Origin: CAZAPG01 sp964486935
Lineage (GTDB): Bacteria; Chloroflexota; Anaerolineae; 4572-78; J111
Assembly (NCBI GenBank): GCA_964486935.1
Contig: CAZAPG010000045.1
Coordinates: 1 to 61,072, forward strand
Reading direction: 5' to 3'
Length of the DNA: 61,072 bases
Part shown: positions 9,273 to 18,453 of the stretch, piece by piece
Layout of the letters: each line of letters starts with the position of its first letter
How positions within the stretch are numbered: the first letter of the stretch is position 1
Program-made: the position numbers and the translations under genes
The notes under the pieces: generated by a model
What the model was told of the DNA's origin: nothing
What the model saw: the letters and a program-made list of their open reading frames with translations, nothing else
Databases searched by the model: none

Positions 9273-9683
9273 ATGACCAGTAAAAAATTTGTCAAGTTAC
9301 CTGTCGTAGCCAAAACCAGCCCGTCCTCCGCAAAAGCCTTTCCCGCCAATATGCCCGACACATCCGGTTCGGCAACCTCAGACACCGTGGAGACCTTCAT
9401 TCCGATGGGGATCATTGAAGGGAGCAAGCCGGGACCCACCCTGGCAGTGATTGGGGGCGTGCATGCCTCGGAGTATGCCGCCCGCAATTGCGCGGTGCGC
9501 TNNNNNNNNNNNNNNNNNNNNNNNNNNNNNNNNNNNNNNNNNNNNNNNNNNNNNNNNNNNNNNNNNNNNNNNNNNNNNNNNNNNNNNNNNNNNNNNNNNN
9601 NCAGCTCGCCTGCCATTAAGCCTGAAGGTTTTGCCGGCAAAATTGGCGTGGTTAAATCGTCCTTAACCGGCAGCAAATCGTAA
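9273..9683 (+). CDS. AstE/aspartoacylase-like hydrolase, copy A, interrupted by an assembly gap
   Basis: The 5' part gives the N-terminus with the zinc motif GVHASE, and the 3' part gives the family C-terminus SPAIKPEGFAGKIGVV. About 100 N separate them, and the real gap is probably several hundred bases, since the intact neighbours have 321 residues. ATG 9273 follows AAGGAG. The 5' segment is nearly identical to copy B at 9751-9866, and the 3' segment is identical to the end of copy C near 11560. This copy may therefore be a true third tandem gene or an assembly chimera. An insert of about 25 residues follows the KLPV start. Confidence 0.6.
   Translation: MTSKKFVKLPVVAKTSPSSAKAFPANMPDTSGSATSDTVETFIPMGIIEGSKPGPTLAVIGGVHASEYAARNCAVRXXXXXXXXXXXXXXXXXXXXXXXXXXXXXXXXXXSSPAIKPEGFAGKIGVVKSSLTGSKS
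9502..9601. other. Scaffold gap of 100 N
   Basis: Exactly 100 undetermined bases inside copy A of a near-identical tandem gene family. The round number is a convention for a gap of unknown size, and the repeated flanks explain why assembly failed here. Confidence 0.95.
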
Positions 9684-9701
9684 CGAAGGATAAAGAAACT
9701 G

Positions 9702-10667
9702 ATGGCGCGAAAACAGTTTGTCAAACTACCGGTCAAGTCGGTGCAAGATCAGGTGGAGACCTTCATTCCGATGGGGATCATTGAGGGGAGCAAGCCGGGA
9801 CCCACCCTGGCGGTGATTGGGGGCGTGCATGCCTCGGAGTATGCCGCCCGCAATTGCGCGGTGCGCTTGTGGGAAACGCTGGACCCCGAGCAGTTGTCGG
9901 GCCGGGTGCTGATTGTGCTGGCGGCGGATGTGACGGCGTTTTGCGCCCACCATATCTACACCAACCCGGTAGACAACAAGAATCTGAACCGCAGTTTTCC
10001 GGGCAAGAAGGATGGCACCCTGGCCGAAGTGCTGGCCCACACCCTGATGGAAGAAGTCGTCACCAAAGCCGACGCGGTCATCGACTGCCACGGCGGCGAG
10101 TTTGATGAATACATGGCCCTGTACCTGATTACTGCTACCAGCGGCGACCCGGCACTCGACAAAAAAACCCTGGATTTGGCGAACGCTTTAGGCTTTCCCT
10201 ACATTGAGGTGGTTGAGGCTGGTGGAGACTGGCTAGGCGGCAATACCTTGCAAGGCGCAGCGGTGCTTAGCGGCCGGATTGGGATGGGGTTTGAGGTAGG
10301 TGACCGGGGAGAGGAGGATGAGCGAGCCATCGCCGCCGGCTTCAACTCCCTGGTGAATGGCCTCAAACATCTGGGGATGATTCCCGGCCAGCCGGTTCCC
10401 TGGGCCGGTCGGCCGGTCTATCTGGAACGGGGACACATCCTGCTGTCCAAAGAAGGCGGCGTCTTTGAACGCAAGGTCATGGTCGGTGAGTGGATTGAGA
10501 AAGATGGCCTCTTTGGGCAGGTCTTTGATTTTGACGGCTCTCTTCTGGAAGATGTCCGCGCCCCGGAAGCCGGCGTTGTCCTGACCGTTATTAGTACACC
10601 GGCTATCAAACCCGGCGGCTTTGCCGGTAAAATCGGCGTCGTGCCGCCGCTAGAGCAGGAGAATTGA
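9702..10667 (+). CDS. AstE/aspartoacylase-like zinc hydrolase, copy B
   Basis: 321 residues of the succinylglutamate desuccinylase/aspartoacylase group. Ligands and active-site blocks are GVHASEYAARN (HxxE), NLNRSFPGKKDGT and VIDCHGGEFDEYM. Such enzymes remove acyl groups from N-acyl amino acids, for example AstE on N-succinylglutamate and DoeB on N-acetyl-diaminobutyrate. The protein is cytosolic. It is followed without a gap by copy C. Its exact substrate cannot be called from sequence. Confidence 0.85.
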   Translation: MARKQFVKLPVKSVQDQVETFIPMGIIEGSKPGPTLAVIGGVHASEYAARNCAVRLWETLDPEQLSGRVLIVLAADVTAFCAHHIYTNPVDNKNLNRSFPGKKDGTLAEVLAHTLMEEVVTKADAVIDCHGGEFDEYMALYLITATSGDPALDKKTLDLANALGFPYIEVVEAGGDWLGGNTLQGAAVLSGRIGMGFEVGDRGEEDERAIAAGFNSLVNGLKHLGMIPGQPVPWAGRPVYLERGHILLSKEGGVFERKVMVGEWIEKDGLFGQVFDFDGSLLEDVRAPEAGVVLTVISTPAIKPGGFAGKIGVVPPLEQEN

Positions 10668-11633
10668 GTGACGAGTAAAGAAGTAGTGAAACTACCCATC
10701 GAATCAGCCCAAAGCCAGGTGAGCACCTTCATCCCCCTGGGCATTGCCGAAGGCGCCAAACCGGGTCCTACCCTGGCCGTGATCGCCGGGGTCCACGCCT
10801 CCGAATATGCGGCCCGTGAAGGCGCTGTCCGTTTCTGGCAAGCCCTCAACCCGGCCGAGTTGTCCGGCACGGTGCTGGTAGTCCTGGCGGCCGATGTCAC
10901 CGCCATCTGCGCCCACCACATCTACACCAACCCGGTCGATGGCAAGAACCTCAATCGCATCTATCCCGGCAAACCGGATGGCACCCTGACCGAAGTCATC
11001 GCTCACACCCTGATGAAAGAAGTCATCGCCAAAGCCGATGCCATCATCGACTGCCACGGCGGTGAGTTCGATGAATTCATGGGGCTTTATACGATCGTTC
11101 CGGCCAGCGGCCAGACCGAACTTGATCAAAAATCAATGGACCTGGCGTATGCGTTGGGACTACCTTTTATTGAAGTAACCGATGCCGGCGGCGCCTGGTT
11201 GGGCCGGGGTACTTTACAGGCGGAAGCAGTGCAGCTTGGCCGGCCGGCCATGGCCATCGAAGCCGGCGAATGTGGCCGGCGAGACGAACGGGCTATCGCC
11301 GCCACCTTCAACGCCCTGCAGAATGGCCTCAAACATCTGGGTATGACCCCGGGCCAAGCGGTTCCCTGGGCCGGCCAGCCGGTCTGGCTCAAACAGGGTC
11401 TCATCGTTCGCTCCACCACCGGCGGCGTCTTCAAACGCGCGGTTATGACCGGAGACTGGGTTGAAGAGGGGCAACTCTTTGGTCAGGTGCTCGACTTTGA
11501 CGGCTCTCTGCTTGAAGAAATTCGGGCGCAGCAAGCCGGGGTTGTTTTGACGGTCATCAGCTCGCCTGCCATTAAGCCTGAAGGTTTTGCCGGCAAAATT
11601 GGCGTGGTTAAAGACGAGGAGCATCTTAATTAA
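10668..11633 (+). CDS. AstE/aspartoacylase-like zinc hydrolase, copy C
   Basis: 321 residues, same length and motifs as copy B (GVHASEYAAREG, NLNRIYPGKPDGT, IDCHGGEFDEFM). It starts with GTG directly after the TGA of copy B, and its TAA overlaps the ATG of the M42 gene by one base, so the genes are translationally linked. Several aligned positions differ from copy B, which suggests related but not identical substrates or subunits of one hetero-oligomer. Confidence 0.85.
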   Translation: MTSKEVVKLPIESAQSQVSTFIPLGIAEGAKPGPTLAVIAGVHASEYAAREGAVRFWQALNPAELSGTVLVVLAADVTAICAHHIYTNPVDGKNLNRIYPGKPDGTLTEVIAHTLMKEVIAKADAIIDCHGGEFDEFMGLYTIVPASGQTELDQKSMDLAYALGLPFIEVTDAGGAWLGRGTLQAEAVQLGRPAMAIEAGECGRRDERAIAATFNALQNGLKHLGMTPGQAVPWAGQPVWLKQGLIVRSTTGGVFKRAVMTGDWVEEGQLFGQVLDFDGSLLEEIRAQQAGVVLTVISSPAIKPEGFAGKIGVVKDEEHLN

Positions 11634-12673
11634 TGTTATTCGATACGCTCAAACGATATTGTGACGCCTACGGGCCGGCCGGTCATGAAAAGGCTATTGT
11701 TGACATGCTGCAACAGGACTGGGGGCAGGCCGAACTTACGCTTACCCCTGTTGGAAATCTGCTGGCTCACATTCCGGGCCAAGGCCCAAAACTATTGATT
11801 GAAACCCATTCAGATGAAATCGCGTTGATGGTCAAATCCATTACTGCTGACGGGTTTCTAAGGGTCACGCAAGGCGTCTGGGGTTCGGAGACGCAAACAC
11901 CACCCGGCCCCTGGTTACAAATGCAACCGGTCAAAGTAAAAGGGGCAGACACCTGGGTTGATGGGATTGTTGGGCTTTCCACCGGTCACGTCAGAACCCC
12001 ACAGCAGTTGGAAAAGCACAAGCTCGATTGGGCTGACCTTTTTGTAGATATTGGCGCTACCAGTCGGGCAGAGGTCGCGTCATCCGGCATCGAGATAGGT
12101 TCGCCCATTGTCTTTGCCTCAGAACTGAAACGACTTGGACACTACGTCACCGGCAAGGCACTTGATGCCAGAGCCGGGCTGGCCATCATGACCGCGCTGC
12201 TGGAACAACTGAGGCCAGCCGACTTGCGCTATGATCTATTCTTTGGCGCCACCATCCAGGAGGAGATTGGCTTGATTGGCGCAACCTCGCTGGCTGAACA
12301 TGGATTTGACCTGGTTATCGGCCTTGAAATAGGTCTGGCCGGAGATATTCCGACGGTTGACCCGGAACATTTACCCACCAGGCTGGGCGACGGCCCTGTC
12401 ATTCTGGTTAAAGATCGGCAACTTCACTATGATGTCAATATTACCCAACTGCTTAAAACTACAGCCAAAGAGGCCAATATTCCCTATCAATTGGCTGTCT
12501 TTCACGGTTACAGCAGCGATGCCCGCGAGTTTATGGCGCGCGGCATTCCGGCCGGCCTGCTGACTTATGCGACCCGCTACACGCATAGCCCGTGGGAAGT
12601 GGCTTCTCTTAAGGATATGGAGCAAATATTAGCTCTGTTGCTGAGGCTTATCCATGACCCCGCCTCATCCTGA
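11633..12673 (+). CDS. M42-family aminopeptidase-like metallohydrolase
   Basis: 346 residues. Dinuclear-metal blocks are visible: ETHSDEIALMV (usual AHxDE), GKALDARAGLA (usual ALDDRxG), IQEEIGLIGA with the catalytic Glu pair, and the late His in TRYTHSPWE. The family forms large tetrahedral cytosolic aminopeptidases or cellulase-like peptidases. The usual second Asp of the DDR motif is replaced by Ala-Arg, which may alter metal binding. It is coupled to copy C by a one-base overlap and fits stepwise breakdown of an imported peptide or amide. Confidence 0.85.
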   Translation: MLFDTLKRYCDAYGPAGHEKAIVDMLQQDWGQAELTLTPVGNLLAHIPGQGPKLLIETHSDEIALMVKSITADGFLRVTQGVWGSETQTPPGPWLQMQPVKVKGADTWVDGIVGLSTGHVRTPQQLEKHKLDWADLFVDIGATSRAEVASSGIEIGSPIVFASELKRLGHYVTGKALDARAGLAIMTALLEQLRPADLRYDLFFGATIQEEIGLIGATSLAEHGFDLVIGLEIGLAGDIPTVDPEHLPTRLGDGPVILVKDRQLHYDVNITQLLKTTAKEANIPYQLAVFHGYSSDAREFMARGIPAGLLTYATRYTHSPWEVASLKDMEQILALLLRLIHDPASS

Positions 12674-12696
12674 ACTCCAGACCAACAGGTGACCAA

Positions 12697-13806
12697 ATGA
12701 ATGTTTCAAAGAAAAAAACAAAAATAGGGTGTCTTTTACCGCTCACAGGCCCGGAAAGCCGCCACGCCAGGGCGCAAATGTTAGCCAGTCAACTGGCCCT
12801 TGAAGAAATGACGCCCAACCTCGACCTGCCTTGTGACGTGGAATTGGTGATTGAGGATGAAGCCTTTGACCCGCAAAAAGCGGCTGATATCGCCCAAAAA
12901 TTTGCAGCGGACGAAGACATTCTGGCTGTCATTGGCCCGATGAACTCAAAGACCAACCTGGCCGCAGCGCCAATTTTTCACCAGGCCGGCCTGGCGCATA
13001 TAGCGACGGCTGCTTCAAATCCCGACCTCAGCCGGCATGGCTGGCAAACATTTTTCAGGGTTGTGGTTAACGATATTCATCAATACTCCGACGCTGCCCG
13101 GTATGCTGTGCGGATACTAAAAGCCAATCACATTGCGGTAGTTTTCAGCGCGGGAGGAACTTTCAGCATCCCAATGGCAGAGGGGTTTCGCCGGGTAGCG
13201 CAGCAACTGGGGGCAAACATTCCCGTTTTTCTTGGCATTGATGGTCAGAATTTGGATTACAGTGATGCAGTAGAAGAATTGAAGGCAGTTGACCTTGACC
13301 TGATTTTTTTTGTGGTTGGCGAGGATACGGCCACGGCTATCGCCGGTCAATTGCGCCAGGCCGGAGTGATGACCCCATTCTTTGCCACGGACGGCATTAA
13401 ACCCTTCCCTTATTTTGCAACCCCCGAATATTTGGTCGATGGGCCTTACTACACCAATGTTTGCGCCGACCCCCAGGTTAGACCAGAAGCGGGCGAAATG
13501 GTCAAACGTTACCTAGCCCGCTTTGGAGAAAAACCAACCGTTTATATGGCAGAAGCTTACGACGCTGCCGGCATCATTCTGACAGCCCTGCAACGCCTCA
13601 AGGCCGATCAACTGACCCGTAATGCTGTTTGCGCCGAGATAGCGGCTACTCACAATTATCCCGGAGTCTCCGGCGCCCTCACCTTTGATGAGTATGGAGA
13701 CCTGGTGAACCCGGCAATCGGCATTTACAAGGTTGAGCGCAAAGAACTCAGATTTCTGGGATTTACCAACGAACTGCTGTCGGCGCAAAACGATTCTATC
13801 AAATGA
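12697..13806 (+). CDS. LivJ/AmiC-like ligand-binding protein without signal peptide
   Basis: 369 residues of periplasmic-binding-protein type I fold (Leu/Ile/Val-binding group), with the opening KIGCLLPLTGPESRHA, the VIGPMNSKTNLAAAPIF block and the AEAYDAAGIILTAL block. There is no signal peptide, lipobox or membrane segment, so it should stay in the cytosol, like the amide sensor AmiC. No permease of the LivH/LivM type and no ANTAR regulator is in the window. It may buffer or sense the catabolic substrate. A close paralogue is at 18454. Confidence 0.8.
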   Translation: MNVSKKKTKIGCLLPLTGPESRHARAQMLASQLALEEMTPNLDLPCDVELVIEDEAFDPQKAADIAQKFAADEDILAVIGPMNSKTNLAAAPIFHQAGLAHIATAASNPDLSRHGWQTFFRVVVNDIHQYSDAARYAVRILKANHIAVVFSAGGTFSIPMAEGFRRVAQQLGANIPVFLGIDGQNLDYSDAVEELKAVDLDLIFFVVGEDTATAIAGQLRQAGVMTPFFATDGIKPFPYFATPEYLVDGPYYTNVCADPQVRPEAGEMVKRYLARFGEKPTVYMAEAYDAAGIILTALQRLKADQLTRNAVCAEIAATHNYPGVSGALTFDEYGDLVNPAIGIYKVERKELRFLGFTNELLSAQNDSIK

Positions 13807-13819
13807 GGAGATAAAAACA

Positions 13820-14800
13820 ATGGCAAGTAAAACGCTGGTTAAACTACCGGTTGAAGATAAACACCACAATGTTAAAACTTTTGTGCCAATTGGCATTCTG
13901 GAAGGAAAAAACCCCGGCTCTACCCTGGCGGTCATTACCGGCATCCACGCCACGGAGTATGTATCGCAGGATGGGGTGGCCCGCTTTTGGGAGTCGCTCA
14001 ACCCCGACGAGATTTCAGGAAAAGTGCTGGTGGTGCTGGGCGCCGACATCAAAGCAATGTTTGCCCATCATATGTGGACCAATCCAATTGATGGTAAGCG
14101 CATGGGCAGAGACTTTCCCGGCAACAAGGATGGAACGCTCACCGAAGTCATCGGCCACGTATTGTGGGAAGAAGTTATTACCAAAGCTGACGCGGTCATC
14201 GATTGTCATGGCGGCGAGTACAGCGAAAACATGCATCCCTATATTATTACTCACGCCACCGGCAACGAAGAACTGGACAACCGCACAGTGGGTCTGGCAA
14301 TGGCTTTAGGAGTGCCGTATGTTGAAGTGACCCATCTGGGTGGAGTCATTGGCAGGCGGGGAGGCTTATCAGTCGAGTCCGTTTATAGTGGCCGGCCGGC
14401 GCTGGTCATGGAAATAGGCGGGCAGGGATCAAGAGACCCGCAGGCAGTTGCCGCTGTTTATCAAGCCTTACACAATGCCTTGAGACACCTGGGGTTAAAA
14501 CCGGGCCAACCGGCTTTGTGGGCCGGCCAACCGGTCCAATTAGAGCGAGGCATCATCATCAACACAACTCAGGCGGGGCTATTTGAACCGGCTGTCGTGG
14601 CCGGTCAGTGGATTGAAAAGCAGGCTGTTTTTGCCAGAGTCCGTGATTTTGACGGGACCCTTTTAGAGGAGATACTAGCACCGGAAGCCGGCATTGTTTT
14701 AACAATCCTCAACGCCCGCTGTATCGATGCCGGGGGTGGCTCCGAGTTCTTAAAAGGCTTTGCCGGCAAAATAGGGGTTGTCCGTGGCCCGGCCGGTTAG
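13820..14800 (+). CDS. AstE/aspartoacylase-like zinc hydrolase, copy D
   Basis: 326 residues, more diverged than copies A-C. HxxE is in GIHATEYVSQD, followed by KRMGRDFPGNKDGT and VIDCHGGEYSENM. The NLNR motif of copies B and C is changed to KRMGRD, which should affect substrate contacts. ATG 13820 follows GAGGAG; a longer upstream frame overlaps the previous gene and lacks a site. It is separated from the A-C array by the M42 and LivJ-like genes, which suggests an older duplication. Confidence 0.85.
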   Translation: MASKTLVKLPVEDKHHNVKTFVPIGILEGKNPGSTLAVITGIHATEYVSQDGVARFWESLNPDEISGKVLVVLGADIKAMFAHHMWTNPIDGKRMGRDFPGNKDGTLTEVIGHVLWEEVITKADAVIDCHGGEYSENMHPYIITHATGNEELDNRTVGLAMALGVPYVEVTHLGGVIGRRGGLSVESVYSGRPALVMEIGGQGSRDPQAVAAVYQALHNALRHLGLKPGQPALWAGQPVQLERGIIINTTQAGLFEPAVVAGQWIEKQAVFARVRDFDGTLLEEILAPEAGIVLTILNARCIDAGGGSEFLKGFAGKIGVVRGPAG

Positions 14801-14973
14801 GTTGGAGTCAAACCGGCCTGAATCGGGATCACTGAAACATCTTCATCTGTCCGCTACATGAAAAAGAGAGGAGCGTTAATAGACATAAAGGTATAAGCAT
14901 AAATAACTTCTAATAGACTCAATTTCATTTCGATAAATCAGGCAATTCTTATTAGAGCTTTTTGGAGGGAAAC

Positions 14974-16797
14974 ATGAGAAAGCTGGTAACTATATTAAGT
15001 CTTATTTCACTTTGGGCATTTTTGGCCACCTGGGTGCCGGTACCGGCCCTGGCTCAGACAGATGTTGCGTGCGAGTCTGATGTAATTGTGCAGGCCGACG
15101 ACTGGCTGTCGAAGATTGCCGAGAAATTCTATGGCAATGCCCTGGCTTTTCCGGCCATCGCCGAAGCTACCAACGCGAAAGCGGCTGCCGATAACAGCTA
15201 TGCCACAATCGCCGATGTCAATGTTATTGAACCCGGATGGAAATTATGTATTCCAAGCACGGCCAGCGCCCAGGCTTTGTTAGGTGAAGAAGCCAGCCCG
15301 GCAGCGCAACCTGTTGCGGATCAAAGCCCGGTAGTTGTGTTACAAGGGATAGACCCAACAACACTTGACCCTTACTTCCGCACTCAAATTCCCGAAAACA
15401 ACCTGCTGTTGGCCGTTTTCGACTTAATGGTCATGTGGGATGAGGAAGGCAATGTGGTGCCTCATCTGGCGACCAGTTGGGAAGCTGTTGATGACCTTAC
15501 CTGGGAATTCAAGATCAGGGAAGGCGTTACCGCCCACAATGGCGAAGTGGTTGATGCCAACGATGTCGCGTTCAGCTTTGAGCGAGGGGTTGACCCCGAG
15601 GTAGGCGCGACCGGCACCGTTCCCTGGATTTTTGGCAACATCAAATTTGACCGGGCTGAGGTTGTTGATAATCAAACGGTTCGCATCCACACAACTGATC
15701 CGGTTCCCGACTTGCCAAGTTTCTTAAAGGAAATGTTTATTGTTCCTCAAGATTACTACGCCGCCACCCCCCTTGAAGAACTGGCCATAAAACCTGTCGG
15801 AACCGGCCCGTTTAAATTTGTTGAATGGCAAAAAGGCAATCAAATTACCGTAGAGGCAAATGAAGACTACTGGGGCGGCGCGCCAGATATTCAACAGGTG
15901 ATTTGGCGTCCTGTACCCGAAGCGGCATCTCGTATTGCGGAACTGAATACCGGGGCCGCTGATATCATTGTTAATGTCCCTCCCGACCTGCAAGGTCAGA
16001 TTGACTCACAGTTTGGACGGGTTGAAACGGTAGAGGGCCTTCGCCGCATCTTTATTGGGTTTGTTTTTTATGGCCACGAGGCTATTAAAGACAAACAGGT
16101 TCGCCAGGCGCTCAATTATGGGGTTGATTTTCAGAAAATTATCGACGGCTTGCTAAACGGCAATGGACGTCGCACCGGCACATTTGCCAACCCTCCAGAT
16201 CAGGCCCCAACAGTTGAGGCTTATCCCTATGACCCGGATAAGGCTCAGGCGCTGTTACAAGAAGCCGGGTATGAGGACCGTGATGGGGATGGTGTAGTTG
16301 AAAGCCCCGATGGTAATCCCATGAAGCTGGTTTTGCAATCGCCCAATGGGCGCTACGTGCAAGACCTGGCCCTCTCGCAAGCCATTGCCGGTGAGCTAAA
16401 AAATATTGGAGTTGAGGTTGAGGTTCAGCCCATGGAATGGTCAACTTTTGCCGGTCAATTAGGCAGCAGCACCCTGGAAGGCGATATGTATTTTCTTGGC
16501 GCCGGCACCGGTTTTAATTGTCAGGGAGACCTTTCGGACTGGTATAGTGGTTCGGGTTGGGCGCCGGGTAAATGGAATGATCCAACTTTTGACGCCATGT
16601 TTGATGAATTAATCAGCACGGTTGAACCTCAGAAACGACAAGAATTGTGCTATGAATTGCAGGAATATATGTACGACGAAGTACCGTTGATGTTTTTGTA
16701 CTTCCAGGTTGACTATTATGGCGTAAGTAGCCGTATCGACTGGACACCCTCACCCAACGAGCGTATCTACATCTATTCTGCCCAATTTGCCCGCTAG
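14974..16797 (+). CDS. LysM-SBP5 fusion: wall-binding peptide-type solute-binding protein
   Basis: 607 residues: a cleavable signal peptide ending ALA (no lipobox), a LysM-like domain at about residues 35-90 (VQADDWLSKIAEKFYG ... VIEPGWKLCIP), a short linker, then a complete family 5 binding domain. LysM binds the glycan of peptidoglycan, so this protein is probably held in the wall by LysM instead of a lipid. ATG 14974 follows GGAGGGA. A second protein of the same architecture is at 38303. The binding domain is close to that at 2136, so it may use the same permease. Confidence 0.88.
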   Translation: MRKLVTILSLISLWAFLATWVPVPALAQTDVACESDVIVQADDWLSKIAEKFYGNALAFPAIAEATNAKAAADNSYATIADVNVIEPGWKLCIPSTASAQALLGEEASPAAQPVADQSPVVVLQGIDPTTLDPYFRTQIPENNLLLAVFDLMVMWDEEGNVVPHLATSWEAVDDLTWEFKIREGVTAHNGEVVDANDVAFSFERGVDPEVGATGTVPWIFGNIKFDRAEVVDNQTVRIHTTDPVPDLPSFLKEMFIVPQDYYAATPLEELAIKPVGTGPFKFVEWQKGNQITVEANEDYWGGAPDIQQVIWRPVPEAASRIAELNTGAADIIVNVPPDLQGQIDSQFGRVETVEGLRRIFIGFVFYGHEAIKDKQVRQALNYGVDFQKIIDGLLNGNGRRTGTFANPPDQAPTVEAYPYDPDKAQALLQEAGYEDRDGDGVVESPDGNPMKLVLQSPNGRYVQDLALSQAIAGELKNIGVEVEVQPMEWSTFAGQLGSSTLEGDMYFLGAGTGFNCQGDLSDWYSGSGWAPGKWNDPTFDAMFDELISTVEPQKRQELCYELQEYMYDEVPLMFLYFQVDYYGVSSRIDWTPSPNERIYIYSAQFAR

Positions 16798-16810
16798 TAA
16801 CGAGTAGTAC

Positions 16811-16856
16811 CTGTGAAGGGTGGTAGCTCATCAACTGTAGCTGCCACCCTTCACAG
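16811..16856. other. Stem-loop between binding-protein and SDR genes
   Basis: CTGTGAAGGGTGG (16811-16823) pairs perfectly with CCACCCTTCACAG (16844-16856). There is no downstream T-run. Like the hairpin at 3890 it directly follows a binding-protein gene and may stabilise its mRNA or reduce read-through to the next gene. Confidence 0.6.
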
Positions 16857-16874
16857 ATTAAACGGAGAAAGAAA

Positions 16875-17618
16875 ATGCGACTGCAAAATCAGGTGGCGAT
16901 TGTCACCGGCGCCGGCAGAGGAATAGGGCGAGGGATCGCGTTGCGTTTGGCCGAAGAAGGGGCAGCAGTAACTATTGCTGATGTTGCCGGGGAGTCAGCC
17001 CAGCAAACAGCGCAGATGGTTCGCACGCTTGGGAGTCGGGCTGTTGCCCTTGAGGTTGATGTTAGCCGGTCCAATCAGGTTGAGCAGATGGTAACCCAGA
17101 CTCTTGACAACTTTGGTAAAATAGACCTTTTGGTAAACAACGCCGGTATTATAAAACAAAAACCACTGGTTGACATCACCGAAGAAGAGTGGGACCAAAC
17201 GATGAGTATTAACCTGAAAGGTCCATTTCTTTGTTCACAAGCAGTGGTGCGCTATTTTCTGGGCGCAAAGACGAAAGGCAAAATTGTCAATATCGCTTCG
17301 GTTGAGTCAGAAATTGTCTTTCCGGACTCGGCAGCTTATGCCGCCTCAAAGGGGGGCGTAGCCATGCTAACCAAGTCGATGGCGTATGATCTGGCCCCAC
17401 TTGGTATCAATGTAAACGCGGTTGGGCCGGGCAGCACCGATACCGGCCACAACTTCAAAGACCCTGAGCGGCTGGCTCGCTTTCAAAACATCATTCCCAT
17501 GCGGCGAGTCGCTACCCCTCAAGATATAGCCAATGCGGTTGTCTTTCTGGCTTCCAAAGAAGCAGATTACATTACCGGCCACATTCTTTATGTTGATGGC
17601 GGCCTATTGACGTATTAA
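16875..17618 (+). CDS. SDR-family oxidoreductase (FabG-like)
   Basis: 247 residues of a classical short-chain dehydrogenase/reductase. The nucleotide-binding motif is TGAGRGIGRG, the structural NNAG motif is present, and the catalytic Ser/Tyr/Lys are in SVESEIVFPDSAAYAASKGG. The C-terminus VDGGLLTY is complete. Asp in IADVAG after the second strand favours NAD(H), by family rule. It probably oxidises an alcohol or reduces a keto intermediate in the same pathway. AACGGAGAAAG supports the start. Confidence 0.88.
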   Translation: MRLQNQVAIVTGAGRGIGRGIALRLAEEGAAVTIADVAGESAQQTAQMVRTLGSRAVALEVDVSRSNQVEQMVTQTLDNFGKIDLLVNNAGIIKQKPLVDITEEEWDQTMSINLKGPFLCSQAVVRYFLGAKTKGKIVNIASVESEIVFPDSAAYAASKGGVAMLTKSMAYDLAPLGINVNAVGPGSTDTGHNFKDPERLARFQNIIPMRRVATPQDIANAVVFLASKEADYITGHILYVDGGLLTY

Positions 17619-17656
17619 CAAAATATCTATCCGGGCTAATAATATCTAAAGGGTGA

Positions 17657-18427
17657 ATGATGCGTTTAGCAAAACGTGTAGCAATAATAACCGGAGCGAG
17701 TCAAGGGATAGGCGCAGTGACTGCCCAGAAATTTGTTGACGAAGGCGCCTATGTTGTGCTTAATGATTTGGATATTCAGGGAGCGCAACAGCTTGTCGAA
17801 ACTTTTAAAGGGGTTGGCAGCCAGGCTATTGCAATAAAGGCCGATGTAACTAATCGGTCTCAGGTGCAACAAATGGTCCAGAAAGTTATTACTGAATTTG
17901 GCCGGATTGATATCCTTGTCAACAATGCCGGCGCTTTGCGAGATCGTCCCCTGGTTGACATGACCGAACAGGATTGGAATCTGGTGGTTGATGTCAGCTT
18001 AAAAGGAAGCTTCTTTTGCAGTCAAGCGGTCGCGCCCTATATGATGGAACAGCGATATGGCAAAATTGTTAATATGTCGTCAGGCTCGGCGTACGGGTCT
18101 GTCAACGGACAGGCCAACTACGCCTCAGCCAAGGCCGGGATATTGGGTCTGACCCGCACTCTTGCCATGGAATTAGGCCCTTACAATATCAATGTAAACG
18201 CCGTTGCGCCAGGAACCATTGAAATCGGTATGTCTGTCCGCTCTGCCGAAATAAGAGGGATGGGTGTTAAAGAATATATGAAAAGGCTGGCCGACATCAT
18301 CCCGCTCCGGCGAGTAGGCCGGCCTGACGAAGTCGCCAATGTTGTTTGTTTCCTGGCCTCGGATGAAGCGAGCTATGTGCATGGTGAAGTGGTTCATGTT
18401 TCGGGCGGTCCCCGCCAGGGTTACTAA
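17657..18427 (+). CDS. SDR-family oxidoreductase, second copy
   Basis: 256 residues with TGASQGIGAV, NNAGALRDR and the catalytic SGSAYGSVNGQANYASAKAG block (Ser, Tyr, Lys). Asp after the second strand (NDLD) again fits NAD use. It lies 38 bases after the first SDR gene; two adjacent methionine codons at 17657 and 17660 are possible starts. It is about as different from the first copy as two FabG paralogues usually are, so successive steps are possible. Confidence 0.88.
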   Translation: MMRLAKRVAIITGASQGIGAVTAQKFVDEGAYVVLNDLDIQGAQQLVETFKGVGSQAIAIKADVTNRSQVQQMVQKVITEFGRIDILVNNAGALRDRPLVDMTEQDWNLVVDVSLKGSFFCSQAVAPYMMEQRYGKIVNMSSGSAYGSVNGQANYASAKAGILGLTRTLAMELGPYNINVNAVAPGTIEIGMSVRSAEIRGMGVKEYMKRLADIIPLRRVGRPDEVANVVCFLASDEASYVHGEVVHVSGGPRQGY

Positions 18428-18453
18428 TTATAAAAGATAAAAAGGATAATTAA

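Noticed and set aside
16811..16856. Factor-independent terminator
   Set aside because: The stem is strong, but no T-run follows on either strand and the next gene starts 18 bases later; mRNA stabilisation or attenuation is more likely.
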